Below, in pieces: positions 48,032 through 59,240 of a DNA stretch of 64,000 nucleotides. The DNA comes from Russula earlei. Taxonomy: Eukaryota; Basidiomycota; Agaricomycetes; Russulales; Russulaceae. Below the pieces are notes generated by a model that worked only from the letters and a program-made list of their open reading frames with translations, was not told the DNA's origin and did not search any database. Made by a program: the position numbers and the translations under genes. The DNA lies in contig JAGFNK010000002.1 in NCBI GenBank assembly GCA_025769875.1, forward strand, positions 186,001 to 250,000. Reading direction: 5' to 3'. Position 1 is the first letter of the stretch. Each line of letters opens with the position of its first letter.

Positions 48032-48734
48032 TTACGTGCCCAGGCTCCTGTTCATGAAGCGTCTCTTCTGGAAGGACATCCACCACTTGCTCGGTTTACC
48101 CGTTCCGTCAGCGTACAGTTTCACGATAAGCCTCGCAGCGAGTTCCTGTCGGACCTGGACCAAATACTGGCGAAGGTAGTCTGTATATTACGTGAGGAAT
48201 GACGTTTCTTTCAAGCCGCTGAGAACTCACCAGCATCTGCGCGGCTCGCCGGTGGTGCGTAGTGAGCATTGAGAAGGAAATTGGCATCGCCAGGGATGGG
48301 GAAGTTGTCGACCGCGAGCGTGTTGAGCGTTTTGGTCGCCTCAATCTGAGAGGGCGGGGCGCGCGCACTGCCAAGCTTCGCGAGACAATCCGAGACGAAG
48401 AGGACGAGGATGATGAGGAGGCGATCGCCCGGTCCCTTGATTTCGAAGTTTCGAAACAGCGAGTTGGCGCGGAAGAGATCGAGGGTCTCATCGACGATAT
48501 CCCCCTCATCGTTGCTCGCTGAGTGGGAGGTCGGTCAATGCTGAGGGAGGCGGAAGCGAACGTAGCACCTACCTGAGAGAGGGGCAGGTCCGCGCAGCCT
48601 GGTCTTGATGGGGTAGACGCCGAGGTTTCCGACCTGCCGGATATCGGGTTCCTCGTTCAGAGCAGAATGATACGCCTGTCAACACGTATGTGAGCGCAGT
48701 TTACCCGGCGATGGAGATAAGATATTACGGGCAT
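48032..48734 (-). CDS. ARC18: Arp2/3 complex subunit 3 (p21-Arc)
   Basis: Structural subunit of the actin-nucleating Arp2/3 complex. The first exon has only six coding bases (ATGCCC), and a 55 nt intron joins it to AYHSALNEEPDIRQVGNLGV, recreating the conserved MPAYHSAL start. Then YPIKTRLRGPAPLS joins SNDEGDIVDETLDLFRANSL, FRNFEIKGPGDRLLIILVLF, EATKTLNTLAVDNFPIPGDA and, in a final exon, LLRQYLVQVRQELAARLIVK, ending KWWMSFQKRRFMNRSLGT at 48032. Length is about 180 residues, as usual for the family. It diverges from the cation channel gene. Confidence 0.93.
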
Positions 48735-48860
48735 GAGTGTTTGGTTTGGGAACGACGGCCGATGATGAGCGACGCGGAGTTGCGGACCGCCGAACGACAC
48801 TGGCAAAGCGCGTTCCGCTTCGGGATGTCAACATCCTTCAAGTTTTTTTTTGCGCAAACC

Positions 48861-51683
48861 ATGGAGGAGGTCGGATCCTCGACGTTGCCCAAGTCTATCG
48901 TGCCAACCCCTGAGACTCTTGCCAGTGCGTCCTGCTCAACATCTCGCTGTCCCGCTGCTCGACTTAACGTTCTACATTCTACGCGTTCATACCAGAGCTC
49001 ATTAAGCGCCTACGCATCCTTACCTCGACGCTACTCCCCCTCGAGGTCCACCCGACAAGTATCAATGACCCAACGAGCAGAGTGATTACTCCCAAGGTCA
49101 TTTATACATATATCGAGGCGGCGGGTAACCTTGTCGAGGCGGTATGCACCTCATCCGATTGTTTGCCTCCAGAGATTCGTCATATGTGTTCGGTAGCTGC
49201 CCTACTGCCTCCTTCGCGCTCGTCGTGACTTCATGATCGAAGCAAACCGTAACGCGGCAGACTATGGGGAGAATCGTGGACGGGGTAAACCATCCCTCTC
49301 GACTCTCCGTTTTGTCGTCTCACACCTTTCGTAGCCGTCGCGTGCGAAGTCCTCGCGAGGAGGATTGTCCATAATGCCCCGGTTGACAGAATACCCGCCA
49401 TTCTGTCTTCGCGGTACAAGTATCGCCAGTCCGATGGGGACATCGAATTCAGTAGTGTGATAGAGTTGGCCATCGACACTCATTCGTGAGAAACGGCGTG
49501 ACCCCCCTCTTGTGTTCCCCTAACTCTGACCATGTACTTAGTATCATATTTCTGTCTTCGTCTGAGGCACAAGATGGTTCGTATTCAAATACTTCCTCTT
49601 GCATTTGCCGTTCTGAGTGTCTGTGCAGTAATTAACTCTCTCTGGAGAGGAGACTTGGTGCAGAAATGGGATGAGGACCTTACCGTCCATTGTAAGTCCT
49701 ACGGGATAGGACTTGGGCTTCCCTAACGAACAGCAGATGTACCCGCGTACGACCGTGTGGATTCCTCGTTTTGGGACCATTTGGACCCCTCTCGTATCGC
49801 TGTTCCTCGGTTCGTTTCGTGTGCTGTCGCAACCTGCCCCCTTTCTCTGATTTCGACCATAGCTACCAAAATGCCCTTCGCATAGTCATCTGGCTATTCT
49901 TCCTCATCGTGTACTCTCAAGCTGGTACGTCCTTCTCTCCGCTTCTCGCAGATTGTTGAAATTGTCCGGATAGTCCGCGAACCTCTCGACCGACTGGACC
50001 CCTTGTACCATCACCTCGATGGATGGGAGATTGTTCTATACGTCATGGCTCTAGCGTTTATATTCGAAGGTGCGCTTAATTCGCCGCCCTGAGTAAGACT
50101 GCGATCAAGTGTTCAATCAATAGACTTGCACAATGTTTGTGCTTTTCGATCCTCTTTGAATGTCAGTATTTACATAAGGCACAGATTTACAAAACCCTTC
50201 GGTTTGCTACATGGCGAGCCTTCGGGTTCTGGCACTTTGTGGCCAGCATCACCGACGTGCTACTTTTGACGGCCTTGATTCTCAGAGCCTTTAGTCTGGC
50301 GTCTTCTGAGGGGAATAGGGACCAACTTCGTCTCCACAGTTTTCAAGTTTTGAGCTTTGTTGCCCCTCTTATATGGTGTGTGCTTGATTGTTTTGAAGCA
50401 CACTATTTATCAGGAACCACACTGTAGGATGAGTGCGTTGGGTTATCCTTCCACCGGCTGTTCCGTAGAGCTGATGTTTTACAGAACTGGTTACTGTGTT
50501 CGATGGTCACAAGTATATTGGGACATTGCAGATATGTATTGCTCGAATGCTTCGCGAATCCGGAATATTTTTTGCTGTAAGGATGGCCTAGAGTACCCTC
50601 TTCTTTACTAATATTATCCTTAGTTACTGTCCATTCTCGGGTTGGGCTTCGTTCAGGGTTTGTATGCTCTCGACGCCGCTGATGGTCAAGTGGATTCGAT
50701 GACCGAAGTTATGCACGTCATGGTACAATCTTTGTTACAGTACGTCATTCTAGTTCCAGAATCCCGTGTGCCATTCCGTTCAACTCTACTTCAGATCTCC
50801 TAATTATGACATGTTCTCTGGGAGGTATGTCTCGGGTGTCTGTGTCGAATGATCAAGCTAATCATGACTGTGAAAGCCGTGTTACCCTGACGCTTTACTA
50901 TTTCTGGAATGTTGTCACCGCCCTTATACTTATCAACGTCTTGATCTCGTTGTTCGCGTCTGCATACTCTGACGTAAGTAGCGTTTCCTGACTCCAACGA
51001 GCGCTTTGAATGTCATCCTGATGTCTACGGAATGGGCAGGTTGTCAATGATGCGGAGGCGCATTACCTCGCATTCTTTGCGGGTAAGACGGTGGCGATGA
51101 TCCGCGCGCCAGATACACATGTATATCCCGCGCCTTTCAACCTTGTTGAGATTTTCTTCGTTGCCCCTCTGGAGTTAGTCGATCAATGCCCTCACACACG
51201 GATGGCTGACGGATGTCCCCGCAGATCATTTTTAAGCCCATCGACCTATCTAAAGGTGCCGTCACTTATGAGGTTCTACCGTGTCTAACATGAATCGCAG
51301 CTCAACCGCATTTGGATGAGTGTCCTGTTCTTCATTCCCATGACGGTGATCGCTCTGTATGAAGCGACCTCGTCAAAGAATAGATGGTTAGATGACTTCA
51401 TGAACGGGGCACCATTGGACGAAGACGATAACTCCGCTGCACGCGATCCTGAGGTGGATGGCGAAGATGCCAGGAATGGTCTCATTATAAGCAAAGTCCC
51501 GTTCTCGGAACTCGTGAAGGTATTCCCGAATACTCACGAGGTGAGTCCAATCATCTTTCCCCAATAGCTCGCTCGGTCATAATTCTTTTGCAGTCAAGCG
51601 AAGCCAATCTTGTACAGGAGATACATCAGGTGAAGGCACGGCTGGACGCTTTGATCGGATCCTTGGATACGCAAAAACTCTAA
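48861..51683 (+). CDS. YVC1: YVC1-like TRP calcium channel of the vacuole
   Basis: Vacuolar TRP-type cation channel releasing Ca2+. Start MEEVGSSTLPKSIVPTPETL; after an intron KLIKRLRILTSTLLPLEVHP and SRVITPKVIYTYIEAAGNLV. The cytosolic N-domain continues with VACEVLARRIVHNAPVDRIP and AVINSLWRGDLVQKWDEDLT. Membrane segments follow: IVIWLFFLIVYSQA, WEIVLYVMALAFIFEDLHKI, WHFVASITDVLLLTALILRA, FQVLSFVAPLIW, the pore-side FALLSILGLGFVQGLYALD, and LYYFWNVVTALILINVLISL. The C-terminal tail (MSVLFFIPMTVIALYEATSS; acidic DEDDNSAARDPEVD; LVQEIHQVKARLDALIGSL) ends at 51683. More than ten short introns. Upstream in-frame ATGs near 48765 are possible starts. Confidence 0.88.
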
Positions 51684-51812
51684 CCATATTCTCTGCTGTT
51701 ACAATATTACGACCGTACTGAATAAATGAAACGAAAAAGGTGGAAACCTGTCGTGTGCTGTTTCTCTACGTACATACGAACCTGGAATACAAGATGAATT
51801 CGGTTCTTGGAC

Positions 51813-52595
51813 TCAGACGCCAAACTGTCGTGAGTCGGCTACAGGGTCGCGGGTGAGTTGTGTTAGTACGCCCATAGCGCGTACAAAGAAAGGTCGTATT
51901 TCGTTGATCTCCATGGAACACAGATTTGGTAACTGATCGCTGCGTGAACAAGCGTGACGGACAGCGAGCGTCATTGCATACACTCAATTCACTGTGGTCA
52001 ATCTTTTGAAGACCATCTCGACTCTTTGCCTGCCGTGCTTCACGGATATCCTTGAGTAGGGATCTGATTTTATCGGAGTTGGGAATGTCATCTGGAGCCC
52101 TGTCGACGATTACTTGTGAGGATATATTTCAACATGGACAACAGGACAGACGTGTCAAGGAGTAATTTTGCTATTTCTGTGAAGCGGAAAGGAAACTGAC
52201 TGAACTCTGGTTGGGTGGTTTCTTGCGTCAGCCTTTCCTGAAGAAAATCTGCTCACTCGAGTGAGAGGCCCACCAAATGATTTGACATTTTATAGCGCAC
52301 CAACGCTCAACCAGTCGGGTGGGACGATATGACACTTTTTTTTCATCTTCAGATTGATGGCCATCCATAGAGGTATCCTTGCCTTGTTTGGCGGGCGTAA
52401 GGGGCCATATGCTCCCTAATGGCCTTGCTGTTAAGAGAGGAAGACGGTGACGGTTGTGAAGAGTGTGGGTCGTACGGAAATGAAAGCAGTGCGTTCCATG
52501 GAGATGAGAGGAACGATCTCCACGAGTTCTTCAGAGGCGATAAGCTCGAGCTCCGGCGGTGTGATTGAGTCTCGCAAGGAAATAGGCAGTGCCAT
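51813..52595 (-). CDS. PSF2: GINS complex subunit PSF2
   Basis: Subunit of the GINS tetramer in the CMG replicative helicase. Start MALPISLRDSITPPELELIA, SEELVEIVPLISMERTAFIS; after a 58 nt intron GAYGPLRPPNKARIPLWMAI, NLKMKKKCHIVPPDWLSV; then ADFLQERLTQETTQPEFSQF, PFRFTEIAKLLLD; then IRSLLKDIREARQAKSRDGL; last exon LPNLCSMEINEIRPFFVRAM and GVLTQLTRDPVADSRQFGV, ending at 51813. All family blocks are in order and the length (about 190 residues) is normal. It converges with the channel gene (129 bp between stops) and diverges from haspin (about 200 bp). Confidence 0.93.
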
Positions 52596-52796
52596 GATTT
52601 GGAGGTTTGCCAGGTGTAATTGAGCGAGCGATCGATAAGATCAATTCGAGGAGTCATGTGACGCGACGCGTTGGGGGTTGTTTGGTCCAAGTTGGTTCGA
52701 GCGCGTCTCCCAAGCCGTTTTCGGAATATATGCTCTTGATCACTGGTTTGTTGCTCTCCTTCCCATTTGCGTTTCCTCTCTCTGCTTATATTCCCT

Positions 52797-55286
52797 ATGC
52801 TGGGCCCACGCACCAAGCAGGTCTTTTCCTATGGACGGAGGAATAGGCGCGTCATCAACGACAAGCATGACCTCTTTGATGCCGAGGACACCAAAAAGTC
52901 ATCGGGAGCTATCAAAGAGAATGAGCCTGCATCTACTGTCCTCGTCACACCTCTATCCGGACTGGTGCATGGCACTCGCAAAAGGCTCGAAATCACATCT
53001 TCACGATCACCCACTCCTCCCCCCTAAACCATCGCACAATCGGCCAAAGAGAAGACGGGAGAACGACCAGGCGTACCCGTCTTCTCTCAAGCGCTGTCTA
53101 TCACCGACCTCTATTCGCCAGCCTCTCAGCTCTAACTCGCTCAATGTTTCCCGACGCTCTCCTCCCAGCGGACCCAAGAAAAAGGCGAGACACTCGGGGC
53201 GGAAGGGTGCCCAACCTCCCCGGTCCCCAGATGTCGACCTGGACATCTTTGTGTTAGACGAGACAGGGCGGAGGGTCAGTCAGGAGAGGAGGGTTTCTAA
53301 ACCGAACGTACGAGTGAATCAAAGAACGGTCTTAAACACTCGGCCAGAACGAAATCGAAACTCTATCGCTACCAGCGCAATCGTGGGGTCCGATTGTGAT
53401 GACGACGATGACTCGTCGCCAGAGATCAAGCAACACTCTAAACGGTGGCCAAAGGTCATGAGTTCGTCAGACGAAGAGGACGTCGCTGGGACGCCGATTC
53501 GTTCCACCGCTTGCCTCGCTTCACCAAGACCCGATGACCTGGCAAAGACCCTAGTGGTCACGGATTTCACGAAGCCCCTAGTTGCTCATTCTTCTCGTCC
53601 GAACTTCATCACATCTCCCAGATCACATTTTTGGGTGGAGATACCAACTCCTCGGTTACCGCCACTATCGCGAGGTTATTCCCAAACACTTACACTTTAC
53701 GATTCACCTCCAAAACCTAGTAAACGCCGTCCTCTCACGCCTATGCGCCGGAAGGGGCTCTCCTTCTCGCAACTGTCTCCATCTCCATCCACAATAACCG
53801 ATATTTCACTTGACCTTGCCGACCTGACCCTTTCATCAACATCCCTTGAGAGCTACACACTCCCTGTCCAACCACCGCATCTTATTCATCTGTTAGACGA
53901 ATGCGGGCAAAACGCACCCGTGGAATTCTCTGCGTTTATTGAAGCGTTTCCCGTACATCCTGTTGTCCGTTCATCGTACCCAGGGCATGCTGTGTTCCAG
54001 AAAATCGGAGAGGCATCATACTCAGAGGTCTTTGGGATTGGTGATGTTGTAATCAAAATCATCCCTATCCGCAACGAAGAATACCCTGACAAACTTGAAT
54101 TGGAAACCCCGGCCCCAAGTGATGCCAAGGATGTACTCAATGAGATTGTCGTAACACGGGCATTGGGCGAGATGTGCAACGGATTCGTCAACCTACTGAA
54201 GACGTATGTCGTTCGCGGAAGATATCCCTCGCTATTGCTTGACCTGTGGGACGAATACAATCGAACCAAGGGTTCAGAAAGCGTTCGGCCAGGTGCGAGT
54301 ATTATGCCTGACCACCACACCCTTAACCTAAAATTGCTCAGACATGTTGACCGTGTCGCAAGTTTATGCTATAATCGTGTTACCTAACGGGGGCCCAGAT
54401 CTGGAAGCGTACTCGTTCAGCGAGCCGTCCAAAACAGCGTGGAGGCAAGCTTGTAGCATCTTCTGGCAAGTTTCCCGCGCTCTTGCGACTGCGGAGAACC
54501 TGGTGTCTTTTGAGGTGCACCACTTCAGCCACCTTTTACTTTGACGTTAAGCTAATGTCATGTATAGCATAGGGATCTTCATTGGGGTCAGATTCTCGTT
54601 AAGAACGTCCCTTCGAGTGTATCCACTCGTAGAAGGATACCTACTGCTGATGTATGGCTTCCAATGGATCACCTAGTTCATGGTGTAAAGGTCACTGTGA
54701 TCGATCTTGGACTGGCCAGGATGAATGCGCTTGCAGATGATGGCTCAACAGAGGTTCGCTGGACGCCCTTTGACGAGGAAATATTCGAAGGAGAAGGTTG
54801 GCATCAGTTTGTATTGCTGGGCCTTTTTGCTCACTTGCACCCTAGGAGACTATCAATTCGATATTTATCGCCTTATGCGCGAGCATAACGGCGGTCGCTG
54901 GGCAAATTTTTGCCCTCTGAGCAACGTGATGGTACGCCTCGTCACACTTGCGTGGCTGTAGATACTCATAATAAACGTTCCAATTACCGTAGTGGTTGTA
55001 TTACCTACTCGTCAAGCTACTCAAGTCGAAGAACTTACGCCCACCACGGAAGACAAATACTTCAACCGGACCGGGCTTCACAGAATGGCAATGTTATGAT
55101 TGCCTTGTTAGAATGGAAACTCTACTTGCACAGAGCGTGCAGCAGGTGCAGGCGTGCAAACCCGTTGTGATCAAGGCCGGCCGACGGAAGATCGCCACAT
55201 CAACAAACACTGCCAATGTAACCACATCAGCGCCCAGCTGTGCTGGCGATGTTGTCAAATTTGGCGAAACGATGGGTTGGGTATGA
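52797..55286 (+). CDS. Haspin kinase, frame slips at a C6 run
   Basis: Histone H3 Thr3 kinase acting at mitotic centromeres. Start MLGPRTKQVFSYGRRNRRVI. The long disordered N-region reads SSRSPTPPP then a stop, but dropping one C from the C6 run at 53019-53024 continues it as KPSHNRPKRRRENDQAYPSS. The kinase part: FQKIGEASYSEVFGIGDVVI (Gly loop), VIKIIPI (ATP Lys), DVLNEIVVTRALGEM (Glu helix), YAIIVLPNGGPDLEAY (hinge), FEHRDLHWGQILVKN (catalytic loop), VTVIDLGLARM (metal-binding Asp, haspin-style DLG), FDIYRLMREHNGGRWANFCP and NVMWLYYLLVKLLKSKNLRP. The catalytic-loop Asn is Gln here. It ends GETMGWV. Several short introns lie in the kinase half. Confidence 0.88.
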
Positions 55287-55645
55287 TATTGATGCTGGAT
55301 GACAATTTTGTGGTTGTTGTATATCTCACCATGTACGGTTTCACGGTTTGCTCGGTCCAGTAATTGCTATAATTTGGGAGGGGCATACTAGTTTCCGTCG
55401 ACTCACGAAACACGGATGTTCTAAGAATTGGAAAGTAAGAAGACATCATGCAGAACGCATCCTCTCCCGTTGCTAAAGACACGGATATCGATACAGACGG
55501 CAAGGTGTTTGACGGAGCAAAGCATACAGGGAATAGAATAAGTTATCCACGAACGCCAAACCTGTCAGACACGCACGGAAGGACTTTCCCTTCCTCATAA
55601 TGATCCAAAATCCCAGAGATAGGTATCACAGTGGCAAGGGGGGGC
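55287..55645. other. Convergent intergenic gap
   Basis: About 360 bp between the haspin stop and the stop of the disordered minus-strand gene. Nothing recognisable. Minus-strand frames here are short, so a further 3' exon of the disordered gene cannot be excluded. Confidence 0.45.
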
Positions 55646-57341
55646 TCACGACATGGTACTCTTTCGCAGGGGTCTTCCGCGCGGCGAACGCCCCGATGAG
55701 CCCAAACCCGCCGCAGCATGCACAGCTTGACGCGTCACGGATGCCACCCGACCAGGGTACGGCGCCGGCGCCTTCGCGGACGGCTTGCGTCTGCGACGCG
55801 GAGAGATGGACGATGCGGGTTCCAGCCCTGGCGAGCCGCGCCTGCGAAGGAAATATCGCGGAGAGCCGTCGGCCAACGTCGGGGCGGGGTAGGGACCTGT
55901 CAGCGATCGTTGCGCTGCGCGAGAGCGGGGGGGCGGCGACGGTGATAAGGGTATGCACGGGTCGTCGTCGTCGTCGTCATCATCATCGTCGTCATCGTCA
56001 TCGGAACGGTCTAAATCTATCGGCATTTGCAAAGGGCTGGTGGCGGCTTTGGTCGGTCGCGGCGAGTCGACGGAGGAGCCGGTATCGGCGTGTGAGTCAC
56101 GTTCCTGGGATGGCAATCGGGGAGGGGACCCGAGCTGCGAATGGGTCGTCGTGGCCGTGTCTTGGACCAACGCGGGGGCTTGTGAGCCATCGTGGTCCGG
56201 CGCGGCACTCGTGACAGTCGGCCACGTCAGAGAACCTTTCGGTGTGACGAGAGGCGTGTCAGTCGACAGTTCCGAGTCCTGAGAACTCCCCGCCGTGAAC
56301 CTCTTGGTGGCCGGAAAGGGAAAGGGCAGGGAAGCCGGAGAGAAGGTGGAGGAGGACCTGTTGACGGCTGCCGTCGTGACGGGGGTCAGCGTGTGGTGTA
56401 GGCTCCTATGCACAAGCTGCGAGCCGGAGGGGTGCTGCGAGAGGTCAGCGTACCCTACATCGCGGTACGGCCGTCGTAACTCTCGCTCCGGAAAGATAAC
56501 GGGTTCCGTCGATGTGCGCTCTAGTGGCTTCGATTTCTTGGCGGTTTCATGGTGGTCCGATTCTTGAGACGACGACGACGACAATTGAATATGGGCCACT
56601 GAGGCGCTCTGACTTCGAGAATCCGTGAAGACATCATCGTCCGGTTGCTCGAAGTAACGCTTGGTGCGCTTGAGGGGTTGGGGCCCTAGTTCGAGTTGGC
56701 GAGCTCGGGGTATTGAGGGGAGTAAGGGTAAATCGCTTTCGTACGCAAAGTCTCGGACTTTGACACCATCACGAGCCAGTGCTCTAGGAGAAATTGGAGG
56801 TTGCGGTTCCTTTCGATGCTGTTCCTCGTCTTGACTGTGCTGTTGCCGTTGGTGCTGGGAGGTAAGGGACAGACGCCCCGTGTACTTTGACGATGAAGTG
56901 GCGGTTGGGGTGGTTAAATGGGCGCTTGAAAGCTTTACAAGACACGTTTCTGAGGATTCACAGGACAATTGAACACGAGATCAGGCCTCGACTCACGATG
57001 GGAGATGGTGGTTGACGAGCAGAGAGTTGATCGGTATCGTCAGCGATTTCCAGCACGGAGACAGATCTCATCAACGGGGCGTTGGTCCCGCGCCGCTCCT
57101 TGTTGCTCGAGAGCGGCATTGAATGCTCATTTGGATCACTTGGAAGTGCCTTTGGCATGGATAACGTGCGTGCGTTGATGCTAGTTGAACATGCAGGCTT
57201 TTTTGAGCAGCCTTTGAGTCCACAGGCCACACAAACCGAACAAGGCGGTGGCGTCAGTTGAGAGGCACCAATTGACTCGCTGCCGCCTTCGCGTGTCGCG
57301 TGATGCCCCCCCCGCCTCCGCGTCGCGGTCCAACGTACCAT
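55646..57341 (-). CDS. Disordered Ser/Pro-rich protein with poly-Asp tract
   Basis: I do not recognise it. The N-terminal exon has a cysteine cluster CSVCVACGLKGCSKKPAC (C-x2-C-x2-C-x4-C-x5-C spacing) that could bind metal, then NARTLSMPKALPSDPNEHSM and RSVSVLEIADDTDQLSARQP. An intron at about 56940-57000 leads to a 440-codon exon of low-complexity text. Short charged or hydrophobic islands include DGVKVRDFAYESDLPLLPSI and RRPYRDVGYADLSQHPSGSQ. A tract of about 14 Asp (55961-56002 on the plus strand) and a basic end (ISPRRRRKPSAKAP; GRSPRGRPLRKSTMS) follow. Start alternatives are ATG 57341 and 57158. A nuclear regulatory protein is only a guess. Confidence 0.55.
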
Positions 57342-57412
57342 TAACACACACGCAACTCCCACCCCACGCCCGTCTCGTAGGAGCAAGACAAGACGGCAGG
57401 CATCTCTACGGC

Positions 57413-59142
57413 ATGCTCAAGCGCGCTTGGAAGCCCATCCTTGGCACAGCAGTCCTCGTCGCCCCGCCCGCATTCCTCTACTACCGGTATCGGAGTCCCA
57501 CCTTCAGCGTCAACGTGAAAGAGAGGGGGCCAGGACGGCAAGGCCCACATGGTCAAGCGTTCCTTCCCTCTGCTCTCCAAGCTCGCCGTGGACCAGCGGA
57601 TCAACGAGTTCACGATGTCCGCCAGCCAGCCCGCCTCCCAAGGGTTGGTCTGGAAGCACGCCACCGCGCACCTTGCTTCCAACGACCCCATCGAAGATGC
57701 GCATGCCCAGGCGGTCATCACGACCAAGGCCACCTCTTCGACCCCCGCTCGCAACCTTCTCTTTTATTCCGTCATGGACGGACATGCTGGTTTCCACACG
57801 TCTCGGCTGCTCTCACACGTGCTCATACCCGCTGTCGTCCTTGAGCTAGCATCGCTCGCTCGCGACTCGGCCTCATCCACGTTTGACATCCTTAGATTCC
57901 CATTTTCTCCCAGCGACCTCTCTCCCGCAGGACGCGCCCAAAGACGGTCATGTTGAGAGAGTCTCACAAGCCATTCGAACAGCGTTCGATAATGTCGACT
58001 TTGAGATTGTAAACGGTCCTCTCCGTGTACTCGCGGCTAACGTCAGCAAGCCGGGCATGGATAACATTCCAGACCTCAGTCAACATCCAATGGGGGAGGC
58101 ATCTATGCTACCCGCTTTATCAGGTATGATATACCATGACTGTACCCTTTCCGCTGCATTGTCCTGACATCGTATCAGGTAGCTGCGCCTTGATGGCGCT
58201 CCTAGATCCATCGCAACGCGATCTCTACGTTGCTTGTACGGGGGACAGCCGTGCCGTCGCTGGCATTTGGGAAGAGAACGAGGACGGTAGGGGTAAGTGG
58301 CGCGTGGAGGTTCTTACTGAGGATCAGACCGGGCGCAATGCAAACGAAGTCGAACGGTGCGCCATCATGTGCATGCAATCATTGATCGGTCTCATTCACG
58401 TTTACTTTAGCGTACGATCAGAACACCCTGCGAGCGAAGCTGAAGAGGTGATCCAACGCGGACGCATCCTCGGAGGCCTAGAGCCGTCCCGCGCCTTCGG
58501 TGATGCTCGTTACAAATGGCCTCGCGAAGTGCAACAAACGTGGGCTCCTCGCGTCTCGTCTGCCCGTCGTAGTCTAAGCTTGTCACCATCTGCAGATTGT
58601 ACGGCGCATTCTTCGCAAGTACGGGTAGGACCTTCCGACCTACCCCTGCCGCATTGAAAACGCCTCCATATGTCATCGCAACGCCAGTCGTCACGCACCG
58701 GAAACTTTCTCTTCCCAATCCTGGATCTCCAGAACGGAGACCATCTTCCTCGCTGAAATTCTTGGTCCTTGCAACAGACGGGCTTTGGGATGAGCTCTCA
58801 TCGGAAGAAGTTGTTGCACTCGTTGGAGGCTACTTTGCCGGTCTCAAGGGTACCATCTCCAAATCATCCCTTTCCACACTCGTTCCCACTACTGCTGGGT
58901 CGCCCACAGTACAAGGTAAAGAAGGAACCAGAGGAACTGCGCGGCAGGGTTCGTGGGCTTTTGTAGATGACAGTGTCAGTGCTCATCTGATTCGAAACGC
59001 ATTCGGTGGCAGCGACGAGGACAAGCTGAGGAGGACCCTAAGTATACCTGCGCCATACTCGAGACGGTGGAGAGACGACGTTACTGTGACGGTAGTATGG
59101 TGGGAAGAAGCCCAGGAGAGTAGGACAAAGACAAAGCTATGA
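57413..59142 (+). CDS. PTC5: Mitochondrial PP2C phosphatase (PTC5-like), frame slips at a G5 run
   Basis: Probable pyruvate-dehydrogenase phosphatase. Start MLKRAWKPILGTAVLVAPPA, a basic then hydrophobic N-terminus fitting a mitochondrial signal and anchor. Removing one G from the run at 57525-57529 links VNVKERG to QDGKAHMVKRSFPLLSKLAV. PP2C landmarks: ASNDPIEDAHAQAVI, LLFYSVMDGHAGFHTSRLLS (metal Asp), GSCALMALLDPSQRDLYVAC with TGDSRAVAGIWEE, LEPSRAFGDARYKWPREVQ, LKFLVLATDGLWDELSSEEV (metal Asp) and RWRDDVTVTVVWWEE. All metal-binding acidic residues are seen. Several 50-60 nt introns. It diverges from the disordered gene with only about 70 bp between ATGs if the longer start of that gene is used. 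Confidence 0.85.
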
Positions 59143-59240
59143 TCTCGCTTGTTGCCTTTAACGTACATATATTCCTTAGGCAGTCCTATATACTGTCCAT
59201 TGACGTACAAGGCGAGGTATCTTTACTATGAGGTGCGGCC

